Assembly: GCF_014203545.1 (NCBI RefSeq)
Contig: NZ_JACHJG010000001.1
Span: 248,001-312,000 of the forward strand
DNA: 64,000 nt
Source of the DNA: Streptomyces netropsis
GTDB lineage: Bacteria > Actinomycetota > Actinomycetes > Streptomycetales > Streptomycetaceae
Direction: 5' to 3'
The notes under the pieces are model-generated. The model searched no databases. It was not told where the DNA came from and saw only the letters and a program-made list of their open reading frames with translations. Each line of letters begins with the position of its first letter. The first letter of the stretch is position 1. Of this stretch, positions 26,963 to 35,183 are shown piece after piece. The position numbers were made by a program, and so were the translations under genes.

Positions 26963-27601
26963 GTGACCGTTTCGGAGAAGACCCCCGTCGACTTCTGGTT
27001 CGACCCGATCTGCCCCTGGGCGTGGATGACCTCGCGCTGGATGCTCGAGGTGGAGAAGGTCCGCCCGGTCGAGGTGCGCTGGCACGTCATGAGCCTCGCG
27101 GTGCTGAACGAGGACAAGCTCGACCAGGTGCCCGAGGAGTTCCGCGAGTACCTGCGCACGGGCGCCTGGGGCCCGGTGCGGGTCCTGATCGCGGCGGCGA
27201 AGGAGTACGGCGACGAGGTGCTCGGCCGCCTCTACACCGCACTCGGCACCCGCTTCCACAACGAGGGCCTGCCGCGCGACCGCGAGACGATCGTGGCCGC
27301 CCTGGCCGAGGCGGGCCTGCCGGCCCGGCTCGCGGACGCCGCCGAGACCGACGCCCTCGACGCCGATCTGCGCGTCTCGCACAAGGAAGGCATCGAGAAG
27401 GTCGGTCAGGAGGTCGGCACCCCGGTCATCGCCGTCCCCGGCGCCGACGGCGGCCAGGTGGCCTTCTTCGGCCCGGTCGTCACCCCCGCCCCCAAGGGCG
27501 AGGCGGCGGCCAGACTCTGGGACGGCACGCTGCTGGTCGCCTCGACCCCCGGCTTCTACGAGCTGAAGCGCACCCGGACGCAGGGGCCGGTCTTCGACTG
27601 A
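26963..27601 (+). CDS. DsbA-family protein, mycothiol-dependent nitroreductase (Rv2466c) type
   Basis: A 212-residue thioredoxin-fold protein starting at GTG 26963 behind GAGGAG at 6 nt. It reads VDFWFDPICPWAWMTSRWML at the N terminus, the active-site region of the Rv2466c family, which uses mycothiol for reduction and acts in oxidative-stress defence. The usual CPWC is CPWAW here: Cys17 is kept, but the resolving cysteine is Ala20. A one-cysteine mechanism with mycothiol as resolving thiol would fit. The rest (helical insert, cis-Pro loop EVGTPVIAVPG, C-terminal helix) is normal. A SigR-type promoter lies ~40 nt upstream. Confidence 0.88.
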   Translation: MTVSEKTPVDFWFDPICPWAWMTSRWMLEVEKVRPVEVRWHVMSLAVLNEDKLDQVPEEFREYLRTGAWGPVRVLIAAAKEYGDEVLGRLYTALGTRFHNEGLPRDRETIVAALAEAGLPARLADAAETDALDADLRVSHKEGIEKVGQEVGTPVIAVPGADGGQVAFFGPVVTPAPKGEAAARLWDGTLLVASTPGFYELKRTRTQGPVFD

Positions 27602-27702
27602 GTGCGGTGACCGCACGGCCTCGGCTGCCGGGCGGCGTCCCCGTCCGAGTGGTGCCCCGGCCGGGCGCCGGGCGTCGACGGGCGACCGTGGACGAGGTCC
27701 CT

Positions 27703-27708
27703 TAGTGT
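27703..27708 (+). promoter_or_regulatory. -10 element for a leaderless transcript
   Basis: TAGTGT fits TANNNT and is followed by 6 nt and then ATG 27715, so the transcript should begin at the start codon. No ribosome-binding site is present. Confidence 0.55.
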
Positions 27709-27714
27709 CCCGAT

Positions 27715-28341
27715 ATGGGCCGGACCGACCTCTCCCGGCCGCTCGGCCGTTCCGGCGGCCGGGCGGAGGCAGGTATTCCTGCGGGCAACGCCGCTTATGC
27801 GGAGCTGTCCGTCCGCTGGTACGACCTGTTGCTGCGGGCCGTCCTTCACGCGCTGCCGCCGCTGTGGTCGGCGCTCGGTCTGCCACGGGCGGCCGGCACC
27901 CTGCGGCACTATCTGCGGGGCAACGGCGCCCCCTACCGGGTGGACGCCGCGGAGCTGTTGGCCCTGCCGGTGGTGCGGGCCGCCGCCGACACCCAGCTCG
28001 CCCGCTGGCGCGACGAAGCCCTGGAGCGCTGGTGCGCCGGGCCCCGCGCGGCCGCCGCCTACCCGGCCGACAGCGGCTGGCGTGGAGTGCTGCTCCCCCG
28101 GCGGGGCGGCACGGACTGGTGGCTGGCCCTGCGCGGTGTGCAGTACCGGCTGACGGGCACCGTCCGGGTGGCCGCCGACGGTTCCACGAGCGCCGAATAC
28201 CGGTTCGCCGTCCACAAGAGCTGGAACTTCGACCGCGGCGAGTCGGAATTGGGCATTCCGTTCACCCCGTTCGCCCGGCTGCACGAGACGGGTCTCGCCA
28301 GGGAGTTCACCGTCACCGGAGAGGCTTTCGGGCACGCGTGA
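27715..28341 (+). CDS. Unknown soluble protein, 208 residues
   Basis: I do not recognise this protein. After a Gly/Arg-rich N terminus, residues ~28-110 are helical and rich in Leu, Ala and Arg. Residues ~120-205 look like a beta-rich module containing DWWLALRGVQYRLTGTVRVA and SWNFDRGESELGIPFTPFARLHETGLAREFTVTGE. The last segment weakly resembles a Trp-Asp-Gly and LxxxGxAREF pattern I have seen near the C termini of some secreted actinobacterial proteins. There is no signal peptide or membrane helix. The gene stands alone behind a leaderless promoter and ends before a hairpin shared with sodF. Confidence 0.65.
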   Translation: MGRTDLSRPLGRSGGRAEAGIPAGNAAYAELSVRWYDLLLRAVLHALPPLWSALGLPRAAGTLRHYLRGNGAPYRVDAAELLALPVVRAAADTQLARWRDEALERWCAGPRAAAAYPADSGWRGVLLPRRGGTDWWLALRGVQYRLTGTVRVAADGSTSAEYRFAVHKSWNFDRGESELGIPFTPFARLHETGLAREFTVTGEAFGHA

Positions 28342-28394
28342 GGACCCCGGGCCGTGGCGGCGGGCGGGGACGGGGGCATGATGGGGGTCATGAC

Positions 28395-28435
28395 GGGAAG
28401 GCCCCCGCGCGATGCGACCGTGCGGGGGCCTTCCC
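28395..28435. terminator. Bidirectional hairpin between the 208-residue gene and sodF
   Basis: Arms of about 16 bp starting GGGAAGGCCCCCGC at 28395 and ending at 28435, in the gap between convergent genes. Confidence 0.8.
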
Positions 28436-28511
28436 TGTGCCTGCCGCGTGAAGGGTGAGAAGACGATCACGAGCAGGCCGTGTGCGGGGTGCCGCTCGGG
28501 CACCCGGGGTG

Positions 28512-29153
28512 TTACGGGACCAGCAGGAGCGTGTTGCCCCGCTCCTTGGCCGCGGCGTAACGGGCGGCGACGTCCTGCCAGTTGACGACCTGCCACATGG
28601 CCTCGATGAAGTCCACCTTCTGGTTCTTGTACTGAAGGTAGAAGGCGTGCTCCCAGGCGTCGAAGACCAGGATCGGGACCGAGCCCTGACCGACGTTGCC
28701 CTGGTGGTCGTAGACCTGCTCGACGATGAGACGGCCGCTGACCTGCTCGTAGGCCAGCACGCCCCAGCCGGAGCCCTGGGTGGTGGCCGAGGCCTTGGTC
28801 AGCTGGGCCTTGAACTTCTCGAAGGAGCCGAAGGACTCGGCGATGGCGTCGGCCAGCTCGCCCACGCCGTCCTTGTCGAGGGGCTCGCCGCCGCCGTCAC
28901 CGGTCATGTTCTGCCAGTAGATGCTGTGCAGGATGTGGCCGGAGAGGTGGAAGGCCAGGCTCTTCTCCAGGCCGTTGATCGCGCCCCACTGGTCCTTGTC
29001 GCGGGCCTCGGCGAGCTGGTCGAGGGTGTCGTTCGCGCCCTTGACGTACGCCGCGTGGTGCTTGTCGTGGTGCAGCTCAATGATCTTCGCGTCGATGACG
29101 GGCTGGAGTGCCGCGTAATCGTAGGGAAGTTCGGGAAGTGTGTAGATGGCCAT
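28512..29153 (-). CDS. sodF: Iron superoxide dismutase
   Basis: A 213-residue Fe/Mn-family superoxide dismutase converting superoxide to oxygen and peroxide. Metal ligands are His28, His76, Asp165 and His169 (the last two in [11 protein letters not shown]). The sequence is very close to Streptomyces SodF, the iron enzyme made when nickel is scarce and NiSOD is off. ATG 29153 follows GGAGGG at 6 nt. The Nur-type operator upstream supports this assignment. A hairpin follows the stop. Confidence 0.96.
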   Translation of the reverse strand: MAIYTLPELPYDYAALQPVIDAKIIELHHDKHHAAYVKGANDTLDQLAEARDKDQWGAINGLEKSLAFHLSGHILHSIYWQNMTGDGGGEPLDKDGVGELADAIAESFGSFEKFKAQLTKASATTQGSGWGVLAYEQVSGRLIVEQVYDHQGNVGQGSVPILVFDAWEHAFYLQYKNQKVDFIEAMWQVVNWQDVAARYAAAKERGNTLLLVP

Positions 29154-29174
29154 GCCGAGCCCTCCGACTGCTTA

Positions 29175-29191
29175 TTGCAATTAACTTGCAG
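29175..29191 (-). promoter_or_regulatory. Nur (nickel-responsive Fur-family) box at sodF
   Basis: TTGCAA-TTAAC-TTGCAG on the plus strand (29175-29191) fits the Nur consensus TTGCAA-N5-TTGCAA reported for S. coelicolor sodF1 and nickel-transport promoters. It lies 22 bp before the sodF start, where it can block transcription when nickel is present. Confidence 0.8.
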
Positions 29192-29251
29192 GTAAACGCT
29201 ATCAGCATGTGCGTCTGAGATGCCGTCACGGGGCCGGGACTCCGACCAAAG

Positions 29252-29298
29252 ACCGAGGCGGGGTAGGTCCTGAAGATCAGGACCTACCCCGCCTCGGT
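29252..29298 (-). terminator. Terminator of the first APC permease gene
   Basis: A perfect 22-bp stem with a 3-nt loop, 20 nt past the permease stop on the minus strand. Confidence 0.85.
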
Positions 29299-29317
29299 GT
29301 GCGGACGTGGTGGAGCG

Positions 29318-30751
29318 TCAGCGCTGGGCGGCCGCCGAACGCTGCTTGAGGTAGCCGATCAGGGCGAGGACGAGCGTCAGCCCGGCCGTGAAGTACAGCT
29401 GGAGGCGGGTCTCCTCCTCGCGCAGCATCAGCGCCAGGACCCCGACGATGCCGGCCAGGGCCAGCCAGGTCAGGTACGGGAAGAGCCACATGCGCACGAT
29501 GAGCTTGTCCTGCGGGATCTGCCTGCGCCCCATGAGCTGGGACACCGCGATGAAGCCCCACACCACGAGCGTGGCCGCGCCGACCATGTTGAGCAGCCAC
29601 TTGAAGATGGTGTCCGGCCACCAGTAGCTGAGCAGGACGGCGACGAAGCCGAAGGAGGCGGAGGCGATGACCGCGAGGCGCGGCACGCCGTTGCTGACCT
29701 TGGCGAGGACCTTCCAGCCCTGGCCGCGGGCGACGAGCGAGTACGCGATGCGCGAGGAGCCGTAGATGTTGGCGTTCATCGCGGAGAGCAGCGCCACCAG
29801 CACGACGACGTTCATGATCTGGCCGGCGTGCGGGATGTCCAGGTAGTCGAGGACCGCGACGTAGGGGCCCTTGGCGGTCACCGACGGGTCGTTCCAGGGG
29901 ATCAGGGTGACGACGATGGCCAGCGAGCCGACGTAGAAGAGGGCGATGCGCCACATCGAGGTGCGGACCGCGCGCGCGACGCCCTCACGCGGCTTCTCGG
30001 ACTCGGCCGCCGCGATGGTCACGGTCTCCAGGCCGCCGTAGGCGAAGACGGAGGCGAGCAGGCCGACGACGAGCCCGTCGAGGCCGGTGGGGAAGAAGCC
30101 GCCGTTGCCGGTGAGGTTGTCGGCCCCCGGGGCGTCGGTACCGGGCAGGACGCCCATGATGGCGAGCACGCCGAGGACCAGGAAGAGGCTGATCGCGCCG
30201 ACCTTCAGCGTCGCGAACCAGAACTCGAACTCACCGAAGTTCGCCACCGCGGCCAGGTTCGTGACCGTGAAGACGACCATGAACAGCGCGACCCACATCC
30301 AGGACGACGTGTCCGGGAACCAGCCGACCATGATCTTCGCCGCGCCTATCCCCTCGGCGGCGACGGCGACGCACAGCAGGGTCCAGAACACCCAGCCGGA
30401 GGTGAAGCCCGCCCACGGGCCGATCGTGCGCTCCGCGTGCACCGAGAAGCTGCCCGAGGCCGGGTTGGCCGCGGACATCTCACCGAGCATGCGCATCACG
30501 AGCATCACCAGCAGCCCGGACGCCGCGTAGGCGAGCACGACCGCGGGGCCGGCGGCGGCGATGCCGCCGCCCGAGCCGACGAAGAGCCCCGCGCCGATGA
30601 CGCCACCGAGGGCGATCATCGACAGATGCCGCTGCTTGAGGCTGTGCGACAGGGCCTTGGCGTCGGTGCCGACGTCGTTGGCCGGAACGGCGGTGTTTGA
30701 TTTCGCGTCGGAAGCCGCGCACTCAGGCGGAGAGGGGGGAATACCGGTCAT
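29318..30751 (-). CDS. APC-family amino acid permease 1
   Basis: A 477-residue inner-membrane transporter of the amino acid-polyamine-cation superfamily (AAT/GabP group), driven by proton symport. It has about 12 transmembrane helices. Helix 1 carries GGVIGAGLFVGSG, the unwound substrate-binding segment, and helix 6 carries SVFAYGGLETVTIAAAESE. The ~35-residue N-terminal tail precedes KQRHLSMIALGG, the family start signature. It is one of three closely similar permeases here. Substrate cannot be told from sequence; aromatic amino acids, proline and GABA are usual for the group. ATG 30751 is used. Confidence 0.9.
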   Translation of the reverse strand: MTGIPPSPPECAASDAKSNTAVPANDVGTDAKALSHSLKQRHLSMIALGGVIGAGLFVGSGGGIAAAGPAVVLAYAASGLLVMLVMRMLGEMSAANPASGSFSVHAERTIGPWAGFTSGWVFWTLLCVAVAAEGIGAAKIMVGWFPDTSSWMWVALFMVVFTVTNLAAVANFGEFEFWFATLKVGAISLFLVLGVLAIMGVLPGTDAPGADNLTGNGGFFPTGLDGLVVGLLASVFAYGGLETVTIAAAESEKPREGVARAVRTSMWRIALFYVGSLAIVVTLIPWNDPSVTAKGPYVAVLDYLDIPHAGQIMNVVVLVALLSAMNANIYGSSRIAYSLVARGQGWKVLAKVSNGVPRLAVIASASFGFVAVLLSYWWPDTIFKWLLNMVGAATLVVWGFIAVSQLMGRRQIPQDKLIVRMWLFPYLTWLALAGIVGVLALMLREEETRLQLYFTAGLTLVLALIGYLKQRSAAAQR

Positions 30752-30910
30752 GATCGTGTCTGCCCCGTTGGGTGTGAGCGGAAAGTTGCCTCAGTGTGAA
30801 GGCCACGTTCGCTCAGGACAACACCCTTTGCAGAGGTGTCCGATATTCAGACGTCGGTATGACCGTACGTACCTGATGTATCGCCAGAACAAACGTGTTT
30901 TACGGTCGAT

Positions 30911-32320
30911 CTATCGGGCCGGTCGGCCCGTCGCGCGCAGCCGGAGCTCGCGCAGCCCCGCCACCGCGAGCACCGCGCCCGTCGCCGCCGCCGACCACAG
31001 CAGCTGCGGCCGGGCCTCGTCGTCGGTCAGCATGAGCACCAGCACGGCGCCCATCGCGGCCAGGGCGACCCAGGTCAGGTAGGGGAAGCACCACATGCGC
31101 AGCGTCAGCCGCTCCGGTGTGTCGCGCTCGATGCGCGGCCGCAGCCGCAGCTGGGAGACGGCGATCAGACCCCAGACGAAGAGCAGGACCGCGCCCACCG
31201 CGTTGAGTAGATAGTGGAAGATCGAATCCGGCCACTTGAGGTTCAATATGACCGAGATGAAGCCGAAAGCGACCGATGCGAAGACCGCTCGTCGGGGTAC
31301 GCCACCGTCGGAGATCTTCAGCAGGGAGCGCGGCGCCTCCCCGCGCTCGGCGAGCGAGAAGACCATCCGCGACGAGCCGTAGAGGTTGGCGTTCAGCGCG
31401 GACAGCAGCGCCACGAAGACCACGATGTTCATGATCTGCCCGGAGCCCGGCACTCCGATGTGATCGAGGACGGCCACGTAGGGGCTCTGTCCCGGCTTCA
31501 TCGAGGACCAGGGGAGAAGGGTGACGATGACGAGCATCGAGCCGACGTAGAAGAAGAGGATGCGGTACACGGCGCTGCGCACCGCCCGGGCCACCGCGCG
31601 CGCCGGGTCGTCGGACTCGGCGGCGGCGATCGTGACGACCTCCAGGCCGCCGAAGGCGAAGACGACGGCGAGGACGCCGGAGACCACGCCGCTCCAGCCG
31701 TTGGGCAGGAAGCCGCCCTGCCCGGTGAGGTTCGTGAACCCCACGGCCTCGGTGTCCGGCAGCACGCCGAAGATCGCCAGCAGGCTCAGGCCCAGGAAGA
31801 GGACGATCGCGCCGACCTTCAGCGCCGCGAACCAGAACTCGAACTCGCCGAAGTTCTTCACCGCGGCGAGGTTGGCGGTGGTGAACACCACCATGAACAG
31901 CAGCACCCAGCCCCACTGCGGCACCGACGGCACCCAGCCATGGGCGATCTGTGCGGCGCCGGTCGCCTCCACGGCGAGCACGACCACCAGCAGGAACCAG
32001 TACAGCCAGCCCACCGAGAACCCGGCCCAGCGGCCCAGCGCCCGCTCCGCGTGCACCGAGAAGGCGCCCGAGGCGGGCATCGCCGAGGACATCTCGCCGA
32101 GCATCCGCATCACCAGCATCGCGAGCGCACCCGCGATCAGATACGACACGATGATCCCCGGCCCCGCCACGGCGATCCCGGCACCCGACCCGACGAACAG
32201 CCCGGCCCCGATCACCCCGCCCAGGCCGAGCATGGTCAGATGCCGCTGCTTCAGCCCCGCGGACAGCGGTTCTCTCTCGTCGCCGGTACGGGACTCGGCG
32301 ACAGGCGGTACGTCGTGCAT
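30911..32320 (-). CDS. APC-family amino acid permease 2
   Basis: A 469-residue paralogue of the preceding gene, with about 12 membrane helices. Helix 1 reads GGVIGAGLFVGSG and helix 6 VFAFGGLEVVTIAAAESDD. The loop sequences FGEFEFWFAALKVGAI and MRMLGEMSSAMPASGAFSVH are almost shared with copy 1, so the two arose by duplication. It starts at ATG 32320 and sits 159 bp upstream of copy 1 on the same strand; no terminator is obvious between them, so partial read-through is possible. Upstream lies the 59-bp minisatellite region rather than a regulator gene. Confidence 0.9.
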   Translation of the reverse strand: MHDVPPVAESRTGDEREPLSAGLKQRHLTMLGLGGVIGAGLFVGSGAGIAVAGPGIIVSYLIAGALAMLVMRMLGEMSSAMPASGAFSVHAERALGRWAGFSVGWLYWFLLVVVLAVEATGAAQIAHGWVPSVPQWGWVLLFMVVFTTANLAAVKNFGEFEFWFAALKVGAIVLFLGLSLLAIFGVLPDTEAVGFTNLTGQGGFLPNGWSGVVSGVLAVVFAFGGLEVVTIAAAESDDPARAVARAVRSAVYRILFFYVGSMLVIVTLLPWSSMKPGQSPYVAVLDHIGVPGSGQIMNIVVFVALLSALNANLYGSSRMVFSLAERGEAPRSLLKISDGGVPRRAVFASVAFGFISVILNLKWPDSIFHYLLNAVGAVLLFVWGLIAVSQLRLRPRIERDTPERLTLRMWCFPYLTWVALAAMGAVLVLMLTDDEARPQLLWSAAATGAVLAVAGLRELRLRATGRPAR

Positions 32321-32765
32321 GGGACTTCGTGCTCTCGGGATCTGTGCGGTGGGGCGATCTGTGTGATCTGTGCGATCTGTGCGGTGGGGGCCGCGGCGGA
32401 TTCAGAGGCTCCGTATGTGTGGACTCCGCGAATCCGGCTACTTCCGACAGATTCTCCCGACCGGGTGGTATGTGCCAAGCTCCGCAGGTCGGGGGTGACG
32501 AGCATCACGGTGGCGCTGGGCGCTGGCCTTTGCGCGACGGGGTCCGCGTGCCCGCCTCCTGCCGGCGAGGGCGTCCGCGCCCCTGGCCCCGGCGGGCTCG
32601 GCTCGGTGATACCGGCCGTCGCGGCCGGTATCGCCGCCCTCCGGGGCGGGCGAGCTCCCGCGGCCCATCAGGGCGCGACGCCGCGGCCCGGGCGCCCCAG
32701 GGCCCGGCCAGAGCTGTCGCTAGGCCCGCGCGGAGAGGGGCGCAGCCGTCCGACGCCGTCGCCCT
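32321..32765. other. Gene-free stretch before the minisatellite
   Basis: 445 bp without a credible gene. A GTG at 32497 opens a frame that reads VTSITVALGAGLCATGSACPP, but it has no good ribosome-binding site and runs straight into the repeat array. A perfect inverted repeat GATACCGGCC-N5-GGCCGGTATC lies at 32608-32632. Confidence 0.5.
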
Positions 32766-33379
32766 GCCGGGCGGCACCGGTCCGCGGTGGGGCCCGCGTC
32801 CCTGCTGTGGCCTACGCCGGAGGTGCCGGGCGGCACAGGCCCGCCGGGCGGGGCCCGCGTCCCCGCTGTGGCCCACGCCTCGCCCCCGCCCTGCCGGGCG
32901 GCACCGGTCCGCGGCCAGGCCCGCGCCCCCGCTGTGGCCCACGCCGGAGTGGCCGGGCGGTACCGGCCCGAGGCGAGGGCTCGGCTCCCCGCTGCGACCC
33001 ACGCAGCGGCACCGGTCCGCGGCGAGGGCCGCGCCCCGCTGTGGCCCACGCCTCGCCCCGCCCCGCCGGGCGGCACCGGCCTGCCGGGCGGCACCGGCCT
33101 GCCGGGCGGCACCGGTCCGCGGTGGGGCCCGCGTCCCTGCTGTGACCCACGCCGGAGGTGCCGGGCGGCACAGGCCCGCGGTGGGGCCCGCGTCCCTGCT
33201 GTGACCTACGCCGGAGGTGCCGGGCGGCACCGGTCCGCGGTGGGGCCCGCGTCCCTGCTGTGGCCTACGCCGGAGGTGCTGGGCGGCACAGGCCCGCGGT
33301 GGGCCCGCTCCCCGCTGTGGCCCACGCCGGAGGTGCTGTGCGGCGGGCCCGCGTCCCCACTGCGACCCGCGCCGGAGGC
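32766..33379. repeat. GC-rich minisatellite with 59-bp units
   Basis: Units beginning GCCGGGCGGCAC start at 32766, 32825, 32893, 32952, 33101, 33160, 33219, 33278 and 33335, mostly 59 bp apart. One degraded unit lies near 33003, and two extra 18-bp sub-units start at 33065 and 33083. The unit length is not a multiple of three, so each unit is read in a different frame, which argues against a coding role. Long stop-free frames across it are a by-product. Confidence 0.85.
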
Positions 33380-33502
33380 GACAGGGTTCGGAAGTCTCCA
33401 AGGCTGAGGCCACCGCTTTGTCACGGCTGCCCGGTGCTCACGCGGTGACGCTCGGCTAACGTCAGCCTGTCCTTACTTGCCCAGTCACCTCGCGGAGTAC
33501 CG

Positions 33503-34105
33503 ATGGCCACCGCCGCTGCCTCAGTTTCCCGGACCGGTACGGTCCTCGCCGATCTGCTCCCCGCCTCCACCGCCGGCCGCGCCCGTGTCCGCGACGCCGC
33601 CCTGATCCTCGGCGGCGCGGCCCTCACCGGCATCACCGCCCAGATAGCCGTCCCGGTGCCCGGCTCGCCGGTCCCGGTCAGTGGTCAGACCTTCGCCGCG
33701 CTGCTGGTCGGCACCGCGCTGGGGGCCCGGCGCGGTTTCCTCTCCCTCGCGCTGTACGCCGTCGTCGGCATGGCGGGCATGCCGTGGTTCGCCGAGGCCA
33801 AGTCCGGCGCCGCGTTCCCGTCCTTCGGTTACGTCCTCGGCATGATGCTCGCCGCGACCGTCGTCGGCGCCCTCGCCCGCCGCGGTGCCGACCGTTCCGT
33901 GCTGCGCACCGCGGGCGCCATGGCGCTCGGCTCCGCGATCATCTACGCGGTCGGTGTCCCCTACCTCGCGCTGGCCACGCACATGTCCTTCGCGGACGCC
34001 GTCGCGAACGGTCTGACGCCGTTCCTGATCGGCGACGTCCTGAAGGCCGCCCTCGCGATGGGCGCGCTGCCCGCCGCCTGGAAGCTGCTGGGCCGCCGGG
34101 GCTGA
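33503..34105 (+). CDS. bioY: BioY biotin transporter S component
   Basis: A 200-residue membrane protein with six predicted helices. The BioY signature VPVPGSPVPVSGQTFAALLVGTALGARRGFLSLALYAVVGMAGMPWF is clear (residues ~50-95), followed by FGYVLGMMLAATVVGAL and the C-terminal DVLKAALAMGALPAAWKLL. BioY captures biotin and works alone or with the shared ECF module EcfA/EcfT, whose genes are not next to it. ATG 33503 follows GGAG. It is placed just after the minisatellite and ends at the first of two nearly identical hairpins. Confidence 0.92.
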   Translation: MATAAASVSRTGTVLADLLPASTAGRARVRDAALILGGAALTGITAQIAVPVPGSPVPVSGQTFAALLVGTALGARRGFLSLALYAVVGMAGMPWFAEAKSGAAFPSFGYVLGMMLAATVVGALARRGADRSVLRTAGAMALGSAIIYAVGVPYLALATHMSFADAVANGLTPFLIGDVLKAALAMGALPAAWKLLGRRG

Positions 34106-34128
34106 CGCCCCCGCAGGCACCTCTCCAC

Positions 34129-34181
34129 GTACGGGCCGGGCCCGCACCTCTTGCGAAAAGGGGTGCGGGCCCGGCCCGTAC
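34129..34181. terminator. Hairpin copy 1, after bioY
   Basis: 20-bp arms (34129-34148 and 34162-34181) with perfect pairing around TCTTGCGAAAAGG. The stem sequence is nearly identical to the hairpin at 35122-35169. Confidence 0.85.
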
Positions 34182-34275
34182 ACGCGTGCGCGGATTTTTG
34201 TTATCGGCGTCCGGCAGCCGCGTCTCCTGAGTGTTGGACTGGCCTCAGCAGACCCCGCACCGGAAGTGGATCCGC

Positions 34276-35103
34276 GTGAACCGTGAACCCGAGACTGTGA
34301 CGTTCGACCCCGCCCCCGAGGGGAGCCGGCGCTCCCGCCGGAACCGGGGAAGGCGCCCGCGACGGGCTGTGATGCTGACCGGGGCGGTGGCCCTGATCGC
34401 CGTCGCCGGTGGCGGCTACGGCGTGGCCCAGGCGGTGGGGGGCCACGGCGGGGACAGCCGTCCGGCCGCCGGGGCGGCCTCGGTGCGGGCCGAGCGCCAG
34501 GTCACCGAGCCGGCCGCCGTCGCCGCCGGGAAGAACGCCGGGAAGGACAAGGCGGCCCCGGCCGCCACCGCCTCCCCGAAGCCGAAGAAGAAGCCCAAGG
34601 AGACCGGGAAGGACGCGGCGAAGGCCGGCAAGAAGAGCGGATCTCCCGCCTCGGCCAAGCCCAAGCCGACGAAGAAGCCCAAGCCGAAGCCCAAGGGCAC
34701 CCCGGCGGGCGGGCGCAACGCAACGCTCGTGCAGCAGGTCGTGGCCATGGTCAACGCGGAGCGGGCCCGTAGCGGCTGCTCGCCCGTCACGGTCAACGCC
34801 AAGCTCCAGGCCGCGGCCCAGGGCCACTCGGACGACATGGCCGCCCGCGACTACTACGCCCACAGCACCCCCGAGGGCAAGGGTCCCGGTGACCGGGTGA
34901 CGGCCGCCGGGTACCACTGGAGGACGTACGGCGAGAACATCTTCAAGAGCCCCAAGGACGCCCGTACGGCGATGGACGGCTGGATGAAGAGCAAGGGGCA
35001 CCGGGACAACATCCTGAACTGCTCCTTCAAGGAGATAGGCGTGGGCATCAACCTCAGTGCGAACGGTCCCTGGTGGACCCAGAACTTCGGTGCCTCGCGC
35101 TAG
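34276..35103 (+). CDS. Secreted/membrane-anchored CAP (SCP/PR-1) domain protein
   Basis: A 275-residue protein from GTG 34276 (MNREPETVTFDPAPEGS); a GTG at 34231 is possible but has no ribosome-binding site. Residues ~34-55 (RRAVMLTGAVALIAVAGGGYGVAQAV) form a membrane anchor or signal. Residues ~85-150 are a Lys/Pro/Ala-rich linker (SPKPKKKPKETGKDAAKAGK), probably spanning the cell wall. Residues ~155-275 are the CAP domain: VNAERARSGCSPVTVNAKL, HSDDMAARDYYAHSTPEG, YGENIF, GWMKSKGHRDNIL. The His and Glu of the CAP cleft are present. Bacterial CAP proteins act at the cell surface; the activity is unproven. Confidence 0.88.
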   Translation: MNREPETVTFDPAPEGSRRSRRNRGRRPRRAVMLTGAVALIAVAGGGYGVAQAVGGHGGDSRPAAGAASVRAERQVTEPAAVAAGKNAGKDKAAPAATASPKPKKKPKETGKDAAKAGKKSGSPASAKPKPTKKPKPKPKGTPAGGRNATLVQQVVAMVNAERARSGCSPVTVNAKLQAAAQGHSDDMAARDYYAHSTPEGKGPGDRVTAAGYHWRTYGENIFKSPKDARTAMDGWMKSKGHRDNILNCSFKEIGVGINLSANGPWWTQNFGASR

Positions 35104-35121
35104 AGCTCACCGCATACGGAA

Positions 35122-35169
35122 CGGGCCGGGCCCGCACCCCTTGGTGAAAGGGGGTGCGGGCCCGGCCCG
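35122..35169. terminator. Hairpin copy 2, after the CAP gene
   Basis: Perfect 19-bp arms (35122-35140 and 35151-35169), nearly the same sequence as the hairpin after bioY. It sits between the CAP gene and the convergent permease 3. Confidence 0.85.
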
Positions 35170-35183
35170 AAACGCGAGAGGGG

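Noticed and set aside
32329..33459. Long plus- and minus-strand frames through the minisatellite
   Set aside because: They arise because the 59-bp unit has no stop in several frames; the frame changes at every unit and no start or family feature supports a protein.
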